A stretch of DNA of 39,992 nucleotides from Kitasatospora sp. DSM 101779 (GCF_025655475.1 NZ_JAHTIK010000001.1:4649065-4689056); one strand, 5' to 3'. Counted from the first letter of the stretch, positions 8,091-18,425 are shown. Program-made: numbers and translations. Notes: a model not told the origin generated them from the sequence alone.

Positions 8091-8142
8091 TACTTACTTG
8101 TCGACCGGCTAGTTGTCCGGCCGCGTGGCACGGTAGGTTGTC
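8091..8142. promoter_or_regulatory. Candidate TetR operator / divergent promoter region
   Basis: The exporter-TetR gap has three copies of a (A/G)(C/G)TTGTC element at 8096-8102, 8111-8117 and 8136-8142, plus a TACTTACTTG run. Such repeats between a TetR gene and its target usually mark operator sites overlapping the -35 elements. The exact operator boundaries are a guess. Confidence 0.4.
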
Positions 8143-8266
8143 CCCCAGCCGGGCGTCAAGCCGGTTTCGGCGGACCGCCCCCGGGCAGGGAGAATGAACT
8201 CCGGGGACGCGCCGAGATCGGTGCGGACCGCCACCCCGACAGAGCCACGAGGCAGGCCACCGACCG

Positions 8267-8923
8267 ATGAGTACGACCCAGAGCCCCCGCAGCGACACCC
8301 GAGCGCGCATCATCGAGGTGGCCCTGGAACTCTTCGCCTCACAGGGGTACGAGAAGACCTCGCTGCGCGAGATCGCCGACCGCCTCGGTGTGACCAAGGC
8401 CGCGCTGTACTACCACTTCAAGACCAAGGACGACATCGTCCACGGCATCGTCGAGTCCATGGCCGCCCCGATAGACGAGGCGATCACCTGGGGCCGCGAC
8501 CGGGCCTGGTCCCCGGAAGTCCGCGACGAACTGGTCCGGCGCTTCGCCGCCGGCATGGCCGACCGCGCGCCGCTGCTCCGCTTCTTCCACGAGAACCAGC
8601 CCGCCCTGCGGGAGTCCGCGGCCGGCTCCGAGTTCAAGGACCGGATGCTGGCGATGATCGGGCTCATCCAGGGCCCGGACGCCACCTTCCGCGAGCGGCT
8701 GCGCGCCACCGTGGCGCTCTTCTCGATCAACTCGGCGTTCTTCCTGCTCAAGCAGGACCAGGGGGAGCCGGACGGGTCCGGCGAGCACGAAACCGCCTGC
8801 GCCGAGGCCCCGCCGGCCACCCTCCCGGAGGCCATGGAGGCCGCCGTCGAGCTGGCGCTGGAGATAGCGTCCGGCATCTCGGCCGGCGGAGCGGCGAACG
8901 CCGCCGGGGCGGCCGCCCGCTGA
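8267..8923 (+). CDS. TetR/AcrR family transcriptional regulator
   Basis: The 218-residue protein has a classic N-terminal TetR helix-turn-helix at about residues 14-58, with FASQGYEKTSLREIA and GVTKAALYYHF as the diagnostic segments. An all-helical ligand-binding domain follows. The Ala/Gly-rich C-terminal tail looks disordered. Its divergent position next to the DHA2 exporter suggests that it represses the exporter and probably itself. The ligand is unknown. The 3' end of the gene is itself one arm of a terminator hairpin, so the last codons (rich in Ala and Gly) are constrained by RNA structure. Confidence 0.92.
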   Translation: MSTTQSPRSDTRARIIEVALELFASQGYEKTSLREIADRLGVTKAALYYHFKTKDDIVHGIVESMAAPIDEAITWGRDRAWSPEVRDELVRRFAAGMADRAPLLRFFHENQPALRESAAGSEFKDRMLAMIGLIQGPDATFRERLRATVALFSINSAFFLLKQDQGEPDGSGEHETACAEAPPATLPEAMEAAVELALEIASGISAGGAANAAGAAAR

Positions 8924-8939
8924 CGGCCGCCCCGGCGGC
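8900..8939. terminator. Hairpin overlapping the tetR stop codon, bidirectional
   Basis: There is a perfect 15-bp stem (8900-8914 with 8925-8939) and a 10-nt loop that contains the TGA stop of tetR. It also lies 24 nt beyond the stop of the convergent M23 gene. A weaker 8-bp hairpin follows at about 8943-8962. Confidence 0.75.
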
Positions 8940-8962
8940 CTCCCGCTCCGCAGGGGGCGGGA

Positions 8963-9922
8963 TCAGAAGTTGGTCGCGCCGTGCGCCGAGAGGTACTTGA
9001 TCGGGTCGATCACGGCGCCGTACCGGTTCGCGGTGCGGATCTCGAAGTGCAGGTGCGGGCCGGTCGAGTTGCCCGTGTTGCCGGACAGGCCGACCCGGTC
9101 CCCGGCGTGCACCTTCTGGCCCGCGTGGACACCGAGCTTCGACATGTGTGCGTACTGGGCGAAGTGACCGTCCGACAGCTTCAGCACGACCTGGTTGCCG
9201 TACGCGCCGGCCCAGCCGGCCGACACCACGGTGGCGTCGCCCACCGCGACCAGCGGGGTGCCCGGGCGGACGGCGAAGTCCACACCGGTGTGGAAGCCGG
9301 CCGCGTAGCTGTGGTTGGTCTTGTGGTACGGGTTGCTGGTCGGCGCGCCCGGCGCGGGGGAGGACCAGCCGGGCTGCGCCGGGGCCGGCGCAGGGGCGGG
9401 CTGGGCCTGCTGCGGCTGCGCCTGCTGGGCGGGCTGCGCCTGCTCGGCGGGCGTCTGCTCGGGCTGCGGCTGGGCGGCGGGCTGGGGCTGCTCGGCCGGG
9501 GGCTGGGCGAGGTTGTGCGCCACCGCGACGGAGTCCTGCGCGGAAACGGAGCGCGGCTGCTTGTACGTGCTCGGGGCGGCCACCTGCACCACCCGGTCCT
9601 CCTGCTGCGGGGCGGCGGAGGCGGTGAACACCGAGCTGCCCGGCACCGTCGGGTGGACGGTCGCCTGCGCCGCTGCGTGGCCCGGCAGCAGCAGGGCACC
9701 CAGGGCCAGCGCGGCGACGCCGCCCGACGCCACCTTCGCCCGGTTCCGCAGCAGTGGCGAGGCCGCCGCCCGCACGCCCGAGAACGAGCCCGTCGACGTG
9801 CCCGGCAGCCCGCCGCCGCCCAGTGCGCGGGAGGACAGCGAGCGGGCGTTGAGCAGGGCCGCGGCGGTGCCGGCGGAGGCCGTGCGGACGATACGACGGG
9901 TGGCGTCGGAGAACGAAGGCAT
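8963..9922 (-). CDS. Secreted M23 (LytM-type) peptidoglycan endopeptidase
   Basis: The product is 319 residues. A basic N-terminus of about 60 residues precedes a hydrophobic export signal ending LLPGHAAAQA (about 65-88). Next is a Pro/Ala/Gln repeat linker (about 115-175, AQP units), then the M23 domain. Zinc ligands are His211 and Asp215 (HTGVD) with His292; His290 completes the HLH motif. It would cut peptide cross-links in the cell wall. I chose the ATG at 9922 because the export signal follows it and the upstream frame lacks coding character. The long pre-signal N-terminus is unusual and could instead be membrane-anchored. In Streptomyces several wall hydrolases respond to c-di-AMP, and disA lies 6 kb away, but I did not find the ydaO riboswitch consensus here. 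Confidence 0.92.
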   Translation of the reverse strand: MPSFSDATRRIVRTASAGTAAALLNARSLSSRALGGGGLPGTSTGSFSGVRAAASPLLRNRAKVASGGVAALALGALLLPGHAAAQATVHPTVPGSSVFTASAAPQQEDRVVQVAAPSTYKQPRSVSAQDSVAVAHNLAQPPAEQPQPAAQPQPEQTPAEQAQPAQQAQPQQAQPAPAPAPAQPGWSSPAPGAPTSNPYHKTNHSYAAGFHTGVDFAVRPGTPLVAVGDATVVSAGWAGAYGNQVVLKLSDGHFAQYAHMSKLGVHAGQKVHAGDRVGLSGNTGNSTGPHLHFEIRTANRYGAVIDPIKYLSAHGATNF

Positions 9923-10326
9923 GGTGGCTGGACCTCGCGGAAGGGGCGGTGCGCAGTGGAGCCGCACGGCTCCCTGGCGGGGACCACTCCGGTGTAGTCG
10001 CATCCGGGGACGTACCCAAACGGTGTGACCTACGACGGTCCGTCGTGGTGGACACCGGGCCCGCGGCGACGGCCCCGCCGTGCCGGGCCGCACCGGGGCG
10101 GCCCGCTACTACCCGCCCTCGTACCGGGCCGGGGGCCTGTGACCACTGCCACCGCGGTACCCCGCCGCGCGGCCGCCAATCGTGAGCCGCGTCACGGCCT
10201 CCGCCGGCCGCGGGTGCGGCCGGTCACGTACGGTCCCGAGGGATCGGAGGAGAAGCCGTACGGCAACTTCCCGTCCTCCTCGCGCCATCCGGGGCGGCGG
10301 GCGCCGATCCGGGCGAAGATCTGAGC
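9923..10326. promoter_or_regulatory. Divergent control region of the M23 and aldolase genes
   Basis: This is a 404-nt gap. For the leftward M23 gene there is a candidate -35 TTGGGT (10014-10019) and -10 TACACC (9991-9996) with 17-nt spacing. That would give a leader of about 60 nt with a hairpin at 9958-9973. Directly upstream of the -35 is an imperfect inverted repeat at 10022-10056: ACGACG and CGTCGT around 3 nt, flanked by GGTGT and ACACC. The remaining 270 nt toward the aldolase gene hold nothing I can name. Confidence 0.35.
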
Positions 10327-11430
10327 GTGAACGAGGAACTCCAGCAGCGGCGCTACGCCGCATTCCGGTCCTGCAGCCGGCTGCTCTCGGGCAGCCGGCC
10401 GGTCAGCATGCGCGAGCGGACGGCCTCGCTGGCCGCCGATGCCGAGCAGGTGCACGACCTCGACGAGCGGCCCGACGTGTACGGCGACGGGGTGGTCCGC
10501 GCCCTGGAGCAGAAGGTGGCGGCCCTGCTGGGCCGGGAGGCCGCGGTGTACTTCCCGACCGGCACGATGGCCCAGCAGGTGGCACTGCGGTACTGGGCGG
10601 AGCGCACCGGCAGCCCGATGGTGGCGATGCACCCGCTCGCCCACCCGGAGCTGCACGAACGGCGGGCGGTCACCCGGCTCACCGGCCTGCACACCGTCTG
10701 GCCGACCACCGCGCCGCGACTGCCCACCCCCGCCGAACTGCGCACCTGTGAGGAGCAGTTCGGCACCCTGATGGTGGAACTCCCGCTGCGCGACGCCGGT
10801 TTCGTCCTGCCCACCTGGGACGAGCTGGTGGAGACGGTCGCCGCCGCCCGCGAACTCGGTGCCCGGGTGCACCTCGACGGCGCCCGGCTGTGGGAGTCGA
10901 CCGTCCACCTGGGGCGCCCGCTGCCGGAGATCGCGGCGCTGGCGGACTCGGTGTACGTCTCCTGCTACAAGTCGCTGGGCGGCCTCAGCGGCGCCCTGCT
11001 GGCAGGTGACGAGGCCTTCGTCCGGGAGGCCCGGGTGTGGCAGCACCGGTACGGCGGGAAGCTCTTCCAGCAGTGGCCCGCGGCGCTCTCCGCGCTCGTC
11101 GGTCTGGAGCGTGAACTCCCGCTCCTGCCACGGTACGTGGCGCACGCAAGGACGGTCGCCGCGGCGCTGGCCGAGGTGCCCGGCGCCCGGGTCCACCCGT
11201 TGCCGCCGCACACCCACCAGTTCCGGCTCTGGCTGCCGCACACCGCGGACGCGCTCACCGAGGCCACCCTGCGGCTCGCCGAGGAGCAGGGCATCGCGCT
11301 GTTCCACTACTGGGACGAGCCCGGGGCGCCCGGTCTCGCGATGACCGAGGTGACGGTGGGCAGCGCAGCCCTGGAGTGGACGGCCGAGGACGTCGGCAAG
11401 GCGATGGCCGCCCTGCTGGCACTGCTCTGA
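10327..11430 (+). CDS. Threonine aldolase-like PLP-dependent enzyme (beta-eliminating lyase family)
   Basis: The 367-residue fold-type I PLP enzyme has the layout of low-specificity L-threonine aldolase, which splits threonine or allo-threonine to glycine and acetaldehyde. The cofactor lysine is Lys215 in YKSLGG. The PLP-ring aspartate is Asp184 in HLDGARLW, with Arg187 in the same motif. The substrate-side segment DLDERPDVYGDG (about 44-55) matches the DxYG element of the family. Other members of the family act on related beta-hydroxy amino acids, so the exact substrate is open. The start is a GTG with only a weak ribosome site. The gene stands alone, divergent from M23 and convergent with the M6 protease. 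Confidence 0.85.
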   Translation: MNEELQQRRYAAFRSCSRLLSGSRPVSMRERTASLAADAEQVHDLDERPDVYGDGVVRALEQKVAALLGREAAVYFPTGTMAQQVALRYWAERTGSPMVAMHPLAHPELHERRAVTRLTGLHTVWPTTAPRLPTPAELRTCEEQFGTLMVELPLRDAGFVLPTWDELVETVAAARELGARVHLDGARLWESTVHLGRPLPEIAALADSVYVSCYKSLGGLSGALLAGDEAFVREARVWQHRYGGKLFQQWPAALSALVGLERELPLLPRYVAHARTVAAALAEVPGARVHPLPPHTHQFRLWLPHTADALTEATLRLAEEQGIALFHYWDEPGAPGLAMTEVTVGSAALEWTAEDVGKAMAALLALL

Positions 11431-11468
11431 GCGCAGCCGCACACGCCCCCGTCCCGGACCGGGACGCA

Positions 11469-11508
11469 CGTCGGCCCGGCTCCTCCCGCCGGAGGAGCCG
11501 GGCCGACG
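11469..11508. terminator. Bidirectional hairpin between aldolase and M6 protease genes
   Basis: There is a perfect 18-bp stem (11469-11486 with 11491-11508) with a 4-nt loop. It sits between two convergent stops at 11430 and 11541. Confidence 0.9.
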
Positions 11509-11540
11509 CAGTGTCAACCGTCAGTACCCGTAGGTGCCGA

Positions 11541-13892
11541 TCAGAAGGCCGGGCGGACCATCAGGATGGTCTCCAGCTTGTTGGAGCTGTTCCACAGCAC
11601 GTCGATCGCGGTGTGGGTGTCCGGCACCTTCACGCTGGAGTACGGGGTCTTCTCGTCCCAGTACTTCTTGGTGTGGTCGTTGAAGGTGGTGACGCCGGCC
11701 GCGCTCGGGACCTTGGTGAGCACGTCGGCCTTGTGCAGCTGCAGGCCGTCGGTCTTCTCGAACCCGAAGGTGGAGTCGTAGCCCTGGAGGCGCGAGCGCA
11801 TCAGGGAGCCGTCCGCCCAGGTGATCGGGGTCGGGTGCGAGTCCACCGGCAGGATCAGGCCGGAGCCCGGGTGGTCGGTGACGTTGTTGTCGGACTGCGA
11901 GGTGTCCCACAGCCAGATCAGGATGCCGTTCTGGTTCTGGTAGTGGTCCACCCAGTCCGGGCGGGCCGCGGAACCGAACACGTACGGACCGGTCTTCAGC
12001 GTGGTGTCGTAGGACACGTACTGACGGTTCTCGACGATGTAGTGCTGGGCGTAGTCCTTGGAGAACTTGCCCGTGATCCGCGAGAAGCCGGTGGCGGTCC
12101 AGCCGTTGTCACCGTGCTCCGCGTCGTCGCTGAACAGCGCGGCACCGTCGGCGTTGATCGCGATGTTGTCCAGCGCGAGGCCCTTCATGTGCAGGCCGCC
12201 GTCGGTGGTGTAGTGGAAGCGGACCTTGACGGCCTTGCCGGCGTAGGCGTTCAGCGAGTAGGACAGGTCGCCCCACTTGCCGCCCGAGTTGCCGGTGAGG
12301 CCCGGCGCGTCGGCGCCGTCCTTCTGCAGCGGGGTGCCGTTGAAGGTGCCGTCGATGGCGGTCCAGTGGGCGCCGCCGTCGGTGGAGACCTCGGCGTAGC
12401 CGTAGTCGTAGTCCTGCTCGATGTCGTACCAGGCCTTGGCGGTCAGCGTCGCCGAGGTCTTGCCGGTCAGGTCGACATCACGCACCAGCGAGACGTTCAG
12501 GTCGTCCGCGCTGCCGCTCCACCACTCGTTCGCACCCGCGAACGGGGTGTTGATCTCGGTGGTGACCGTCTTGTTCGGGAGGTCGACCACCACGGCCTGC
12601 GGGCGCTTGCTGTTGTACTCCGCCGGACCGGTCCAGTGGAAGGACAGCTTGTTGGCGCTGGCCTTGTCGTAGTTCAGCCAGCCGAGCTGCAGCTTGCTCC
12701 AGGCGTCGAGGTCGCCCGGCTTGTCGCCGATCGACGACTTGCCGTCGCCCAGCCAGGAACCGGAGGACATCAGCGACCAGAAGCCGACCGAGTTGTCGTC
12801 CTTGCCGGTGGTGTCGTAGAGGTCCGGCAGACCGAGGTCGTGGCCGTACTCGTGGGCGAAGACACCGAGGCCGCCGTTCTCGGGCTGCATGGTGTAGTCG
12901 CCGACCCAGAGGCCGCTGGTGCCGACCGGGGTGCCGCCGAGCTTGTTGTTGTCCGGGCCGGTCTTGCCGGCCTGGGCGCCGTAGACGTAGCTGCGGTGGG
13001 CCCAGAGCGCGTCGGTGCCCTGGACGCCGCCGCCGGCGGACTGGTCCTCACCGGCGTGCACGATCTGGAAGTGGTCGATGTAACCGTCGGGCTCGTTGAA
13101 GTTGCCGTCGTGGTCGTAGTCGTACCGGTCCCACTGGTCGTACTGCGCCATCGTGGCCTTGATCTGCGCGTCCGTCTGGCCCTTGGCCTTCTGGTCGGCG
13201 ACCCAGGCGTTGATGCCGTCGCGGATCAGGTCCTGCGCGTTGTTGCAGACGTGCTGGCCGCAGTAGTCCGAGCCGTAACGGGCCTCGTTCCACGGCACCT
13301 TCACCCAGTCGGTGACCTGGCCGTCGACCGAGTAGCGGCCCGAGGACTGCTTCTCGTAGAAGGTCTTCAGCGAGTCGCCGGTCTTCGAGAAGTACATGTC
13401 CTGGTAGTGCGCCTGGTTGTAATCGGCCTGCCAGGCGGTCGAGTTGTCCTTCGACCGGTCGGGCTGGGCGATCAGGTTGTGCGCCGGGCCGGGCTGGCCG
13501 CCGTACTTGACCTTGCCGTCCGGGGTGGTGGTGGTGTTGTCCACCTGGTCGCCGAAGTCGACGAGGATGGTGAAGATCTTGTCCGTGCGCTCACGGGCGA
13601 GCTCGACGTACTTGTCGCGGCCCAGCTTCACGGAGGTGCTGCTGCCGTGCTTCTCGATCTTGGCGGTGCCCGCCAGGAGCTGCTCGGTGGCGGCCTTCTG
13701 CTCGGCCTCGACCTTGGCGGTCAGCGGGCCCGGCAGGTCGTGGTCGACCTTGAGCGCCTGCGCATCGGCAGGGTCGTGCGAGACAGGGGCCGGCGTGGCG
13801 GCGGTGGCCGTCCCGGGCAGCAGGCCCGTGCCGAGCGCGGCCGTGACCGCGATGGCAGCAGTGGCCGCAGCGGCCCTCTTGGATATCTTCAA
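11541..13892 (-). CDS. Secreted M6 family metalloprotease (immune inhibitor A type)
   Basis: The product is 783 residues. A Sec signal peptide (basic MKISKR, hydrophobic core, cleavage near ATAA at about 31) leads into a propeptide of about 70 residues. The M6 catalytic domain holds the zinc motif HEYGHDLG (His347, Glu348, His351), followed by the usual GLPDLYD and SLMSSGSW elements. C-terminal to it are two beta-rich regions typical of immune inhibitor A proteins, one with MAM/carbohydrate-binding-like WTAIDGTFNG. It would be a broad extracellular protease; Streptomyces homologues are secreted during growth on protein. The 5' region carries several dyads (13.9-14.06 kb) that may control it. 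It ends at a perfect hairpin. Confidence 0.95.
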   Translation of the reverse strand: MKISKRAAAATAAIAVTAALGTGLLPGTATAATPAPVSHDPADAQALKVDHDLPGPLTAKVEAEQKAATEQLLAGTAKIEKHGSSTSVKLGRDKYVELARERTDKIFTILVDFGDQVDNTTTTPDGKVKYGGQPGPAHNLIAQPDRSKDNSTAWQADYNQAHYQDMYFSKTGDSLKTFYEKQSSGRYSVDGQVTDWVKVPWNEARYGSDYCGQHVCNNAQDLIRDGINAWVADQKAKGQTDAQIKATMAQYDQWDRYDYDHDGNFNEPDGYIDHFQIVHAGEDQSAGGGVQGTDALWAHRSYVYGAQAGKTGPDNNKLGGTPVGTSGLWVGDYTMQPENGGLGVFAHEYGHDLGLPDLYDTTGKDDNSVGFWSLMSSGSWLGDGKSSIGDKPGDLDAWSKLQLGWLNYDKASANKLSFHWTGPAEYNSKRPQAVVVDLPNKTVTTEINTPFAGANEWWSGSADDLNVSLVRDVDLTGKTSATLTAKAWYDIEQDYDYGYAEVSTDGGAHWTAIDGTFNGTPLQKDGADAPGLTGNSGGKWGDLSYSLNAYAGKAVKVRFHYTTDGGLHMKGLALDNIAINADGAALFSDDAEHGDNGWTATGFSRITGKFSKDYAQHYIVENRQYVSYDTTLKTGPYVFGSAARPDWVDHYQNQNGILIWLWDTSQSDNNVTDHPGSGLILPVDSHPTPITWADGSLMRSRLQGYDSTFGFEKTDGLQLHKADVLTKVPSAAGVTTFNDHTKKYWDEKTPYSSVKVPDTHTAIDVLWNSSNKLETILMVRPAF

Positions 13893-14235
13893 CGTGGTGA
13901 CGTCCTCCCCTTGCCGGCACGGCTCTTGGCCCGCCGGCGAACCAATGAAAGACAGGTGGACGACATTTGATCCAAGCCACGGTCAAAAAGAAAGACCTTG
14001 ACCATGCATGATCACGACGCTATCCTCCGGCGGCTGTGATCAACTGACTGACAGTCAAGAGTAAAGCCCGGCCCGCAGTTGGGGCATCGATCGCACGCGC
14101 ACGAGCAGCATGTTGCCCCGCCGGGCGGCTCCGACGGGGCAAAATCACAGGTTATGGATGTCTAAACAGTTTTAAAACTGAAAAGGACTCGGCCCCGACG
14201 TTCCGTCGGGGCCGAGTCCTTTTGCGAACTACCGG
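13893..14235. promoter_or_regulatory. M6 protease upstream region
   Basis: This 343-nt gap is AT-richer than the genes. Next to the M6 gene are an inverted pair TGATCAC (14009-14015) and GTGATCA (14036-14042), and then a 13-nt dyad TGACTG-A-CAGTCA (14045-14057). A further hairpin lies at 14113-14142 (8-bp TTGCCCCG stem). The clpC terminator is at 14181-14223. The first two dyads sit where operators of the protease promoter would be. I cannot assign -35 and -10 with confidence. Confidence 0.4.
14181..14223 (-). terminator. clpC intrinsic terminator with U-rich tail
   Basis: There is a perfect 20-bp stem (14181-14200 with 14204-14223) and a 3-nt loop, 12 nt past the clpC stop. In the leftward transcript it is followed directly by a 14-nt AT-rich palindrome, CAGTTTTAAAACTG (14167-14180), that supplies U-runs. 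This is the only canonical U-tailed terminator I see in the window. Confidence 0.88.
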
Positions 14236-16755
<2,520 letters not shown>

Positions 16756-17409
16756 CGTTTTCGCTCCTCAGAGCGGTCGGCCAGTTCGGGGTCCGTCCCC
16801 GCCCTGTCCTTCCGCATGCTAGTCCCGCTCAGCGGCGCGGCCCACGGACAACCCCACTCGCGTGGGGACATCATGCTGCGCGACCAGCCGACACCTTTCC
16901 CAACCTGATGCTGGGAGACGGTGTTCCCACAGAGGGCCCCGATGCACCTGATGGCCGCTACGCCATCGGCGAACAGAGACTCCGGCTGCGGGGACGGCCG
17001 GCCGCGCGAAACTGCCCTGGCCGGGGCCTGCGACCCCGCCCACCTGCATTCATACCCGGTCTCGGGGTGAGATTCGCGCTGTTTCCCCGGTGGCGCTGTT
17101 CGCCTGGCGAGAAGTCCGGCCCCGGAGCGCCTGTCGGCGCGGCGGGAATGACGGCGCATCAACAGCCCGGCTCCGGCCGGACGGCCGATCGGGCCCGCGG
17201 GTACCGCCGGTCGGACGCCTCCCGCAGGGCCGTTCCGCTTCCTCCAGCGTTGCACAGCCCGGTGCCGTCCCGCTGCCCGTCATCGGACCGGCCGATCATG
17301 CACCTGCCATGACAACGGGCGGACGGCCGCCGGCGACCCCGGCCGACGACCGGCCGCGATCGGCCGGTTCCGGGGCGCAGTACCCCGGGCCCGGCCGCAC
17401 GGCCGCCGG
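16756..17409. other. 654-nt gap between clpC and lsr2
   Basis: I find no convincing gene here: the open frames on either strand are rich in Arg, Gly and Pro and lack ribosome sites or family motifs. Near clpC there is a 6-bp hairpin CCCCAC-TCGC-GTGGGG (16852-16867), which could lie in the clpC leader or promoter. A probable lsr2 terminator is at 17349-17368. A long clpC leader or an antisense/small RNA cannot be excluded from sequence alone. Confidence 0.5.
17349..17368 (-). terminator. Probable lsr2 terminator
   Basis: There is a perfect 8-bp stem ACCGGCCG/CGGCCGGT with a 4-nt loop, 42 nt past the lsr2 stop. Confidence 0.55.
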
Positions 17410-17769
17410 TCAGGACGCGTGCGCCTTGTCGTACTTCGCCTTGATGTCGCTCGGCACGCGACCGCGGTCGTTGATCTCCAGGCCCTGCTCCTTGGCCCAG
17501 CTGCGGATCTTCGCGGTGTCCGGGCCGGCGGCGGCGGACGAACGGCCCGCGCCGCGGCCGGCACCGCTGCTGCGGCGCGCACCCGCGATGCGGCCGGCCT
17601 GCTTGCGGCCCTTCTCCACGTACGGGGCCAGCAGATCGCGGAGCTTGTCCGCGTTCGCGCTCTTCAGGTCGATCTCGTAGGCAACGCCGTCCAGCGCGAA
17701 CATCACCGTCTCGTCCGCGGAGCCGCCGTCGAGATCGTCTTCAAGAATGACCTGCACCCTCTGTGCCAC
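17410..17769 (-). CDS. lsr2: Lsr2 nucleoid-associated protein / xenogeneic silencer
   Basis: Lsr2 is the actinobacterial H-NS analogue. It coats and bridges AT-rich DNA and silences acquired genes and cryptic biosynthetic clusters. The 119-residue protein has the N-terminal beta-strand dimerisation domain (about 1-55, starting MAQRVQVILEDDL). A Gly/Ser/Ala/Arg linker is at 57-82. The C-terminal DNA-binding helix pair carries the AT-hook-like Arg102-Gly103-Arg104 in NDRGRVPSDI. I chose the GTG at 17769 because it follows GGGAAG at 6 nt and matches the family N-terminus; the frame extends upstream without coding character. Its own upstream region is strikingly AT-richer and palindromic, which would suit autoregulation (inference). 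Confidence 0.97.
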   Translation of the reverse strand: MAQRVQVILEDDLDGGSADETVMFALDGVAYEIDLKSANADKLRDLLAPYVEKGRKQAGRIAGARRSSGAGRGAGRSSAAAGPDTAKIRSWAKEQGLEINDRGRVPSDIKAKYDKAHAS

Positions 17770-17797
17770 GGGCTTCCCTTTCCGAGTAAACGAGCCA

Positions 17798-17855
17798 TTG
17801 CCTAGGCAAAGGAAACCGCCTTTTCCCGGAAAACTCAAACCCCTACCCGATCGGG
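17798..17855 (-). promoter_or_regulatory. Three palindromes upstream of lsr2
   Basis: The lsr2 upstream region holds TTGCCTAGGCAA (17798-17809), TTTTCC-C-GGAAAA (17821-17833) and CCCGATCGGG (17846-17855) in a row. The first lies 28 nt before the start codon and so falls in the leader or at the promoter. The stretch is AT-rich for this genome. Confidence 0.5.
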
Positions 17856-17885
17856 ATGCGTCCCGCAAGGCTCACAAGGGCGCGC

Positions 17886-18413
17886 TCAGAGGCGCAGGAG
17901 CATGCGGGAGTTGCCCAGGGTGTTGGGCTTCACCCGCTCCAGGTCCAGGAACTCCGCGACTCCTTCGTCGTACGAGCGCAGGAGTTCTTCATAGACTTCC
18001 GTGGCCACGGCCGCCGGGTCTGACGTACGATCGTCGGTTTCCCCGATCTCGACGAAACCGTGTTTCGCGAAGAACGCCACCTCGAACGTCAAGCAGAAAA
18101 TCCGACGGACGCCGAGCCAGCGCGCGGTCTGCAGCAGCTTCTCCAGCAGGAGGTGTCCGATGCCGTGGCCCGTGCAGGAGGGGTGCACCGCCAGCGTGCG
18201 GACCTCCGCCAGGTCCTCCCACATGACGTGCAGCGCACCGCAGGCGACCACCGTCCCGGTGTCGTCGCGCTCGGCCACCCAGAACTCCTGAACGGATTCG
18301 AACAGGGTGACCGTGGGCTTGTCGAGCAGAATGCCGTCGCGCGAGTAGGCGTCGATGAGTGTCCGTACGGCCCGCACATCGGTGGTCCGCGCCCGGCGGA
18401 TGGTGACCTCCAT
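17886..18413 (-). CDS. GNAT amino-acid N-acetyltransferase (ArgA-like)
   Basis: The 175-residue single-domain GNAT has acetyl-CoA-binding motif A at about 72-90 (RTLAVHPSCTGHGIGHLLL). It is followed by the segment LGVRRIFCLTF and then 'FFAKHGF', which is the pattern of N-acetylglutamate synthases and of the short actinobacterial ArgA described in Mycobacterium (Rv2747 type). It would acetylate glutamate or glutamine as the first step of arginine synthesis; acetylation of another amino acid is possible. The C-terminus (about 130-175) is longer than in a minimal GNAT. The start ATG has no ribosome site, but TAGCGT lies 6 nt upstream and overlaps the stop codon of the preceding blaI-like gene. 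That gives it its own promoter inside the end of its neighbour. Confidence 0.8.
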   Translation of the reverse strand: MEVTIRRARTTDVRAVRTLIDAYSRDGILLDKPTVTLFESVQEFWVAERDDTGTVVACGALHVMWEDLAEVRTLAVHPSCTGHGIGHLLLEKLLQTARWLGVRRIFCLTFEVAFFAKHGFVEIGETDDRTSDPAAVATEVYEELLRSYDEGVAEFLDLERVKPNTLGNSRMLLRL

Positions 18414-18419
18414 GGCGGG

Positions 18420-18425
18420 ACGCTA
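18420..18425 (-). promoter_or_regulatory. -10-like hexamer TAGCGT of the GNAT gene
   Basis: It lies 6 nt before the ATG and overlaps the TAG stop (18423-18425) of the upstream BlaI-type gene. It is consistent with a leaderless transcript. Confidence 0.5.

Noticed and set aside
9923..10326. Possible ydaO (c-di-AMP) riboswitch upstream of the M23 peptidase
   Set aside because: The Streptomyces hydrolase precedent made me look, but I could not find the conserved ydaO core. A covariance-model search of this interval would settle it.
16756..16910. ClgR-type activator box upstream of clpC
   Set aside because: GCG/CGC runs occur but none with the expected spacing and symmetry; in such GC-rich DNA they are uninformative.
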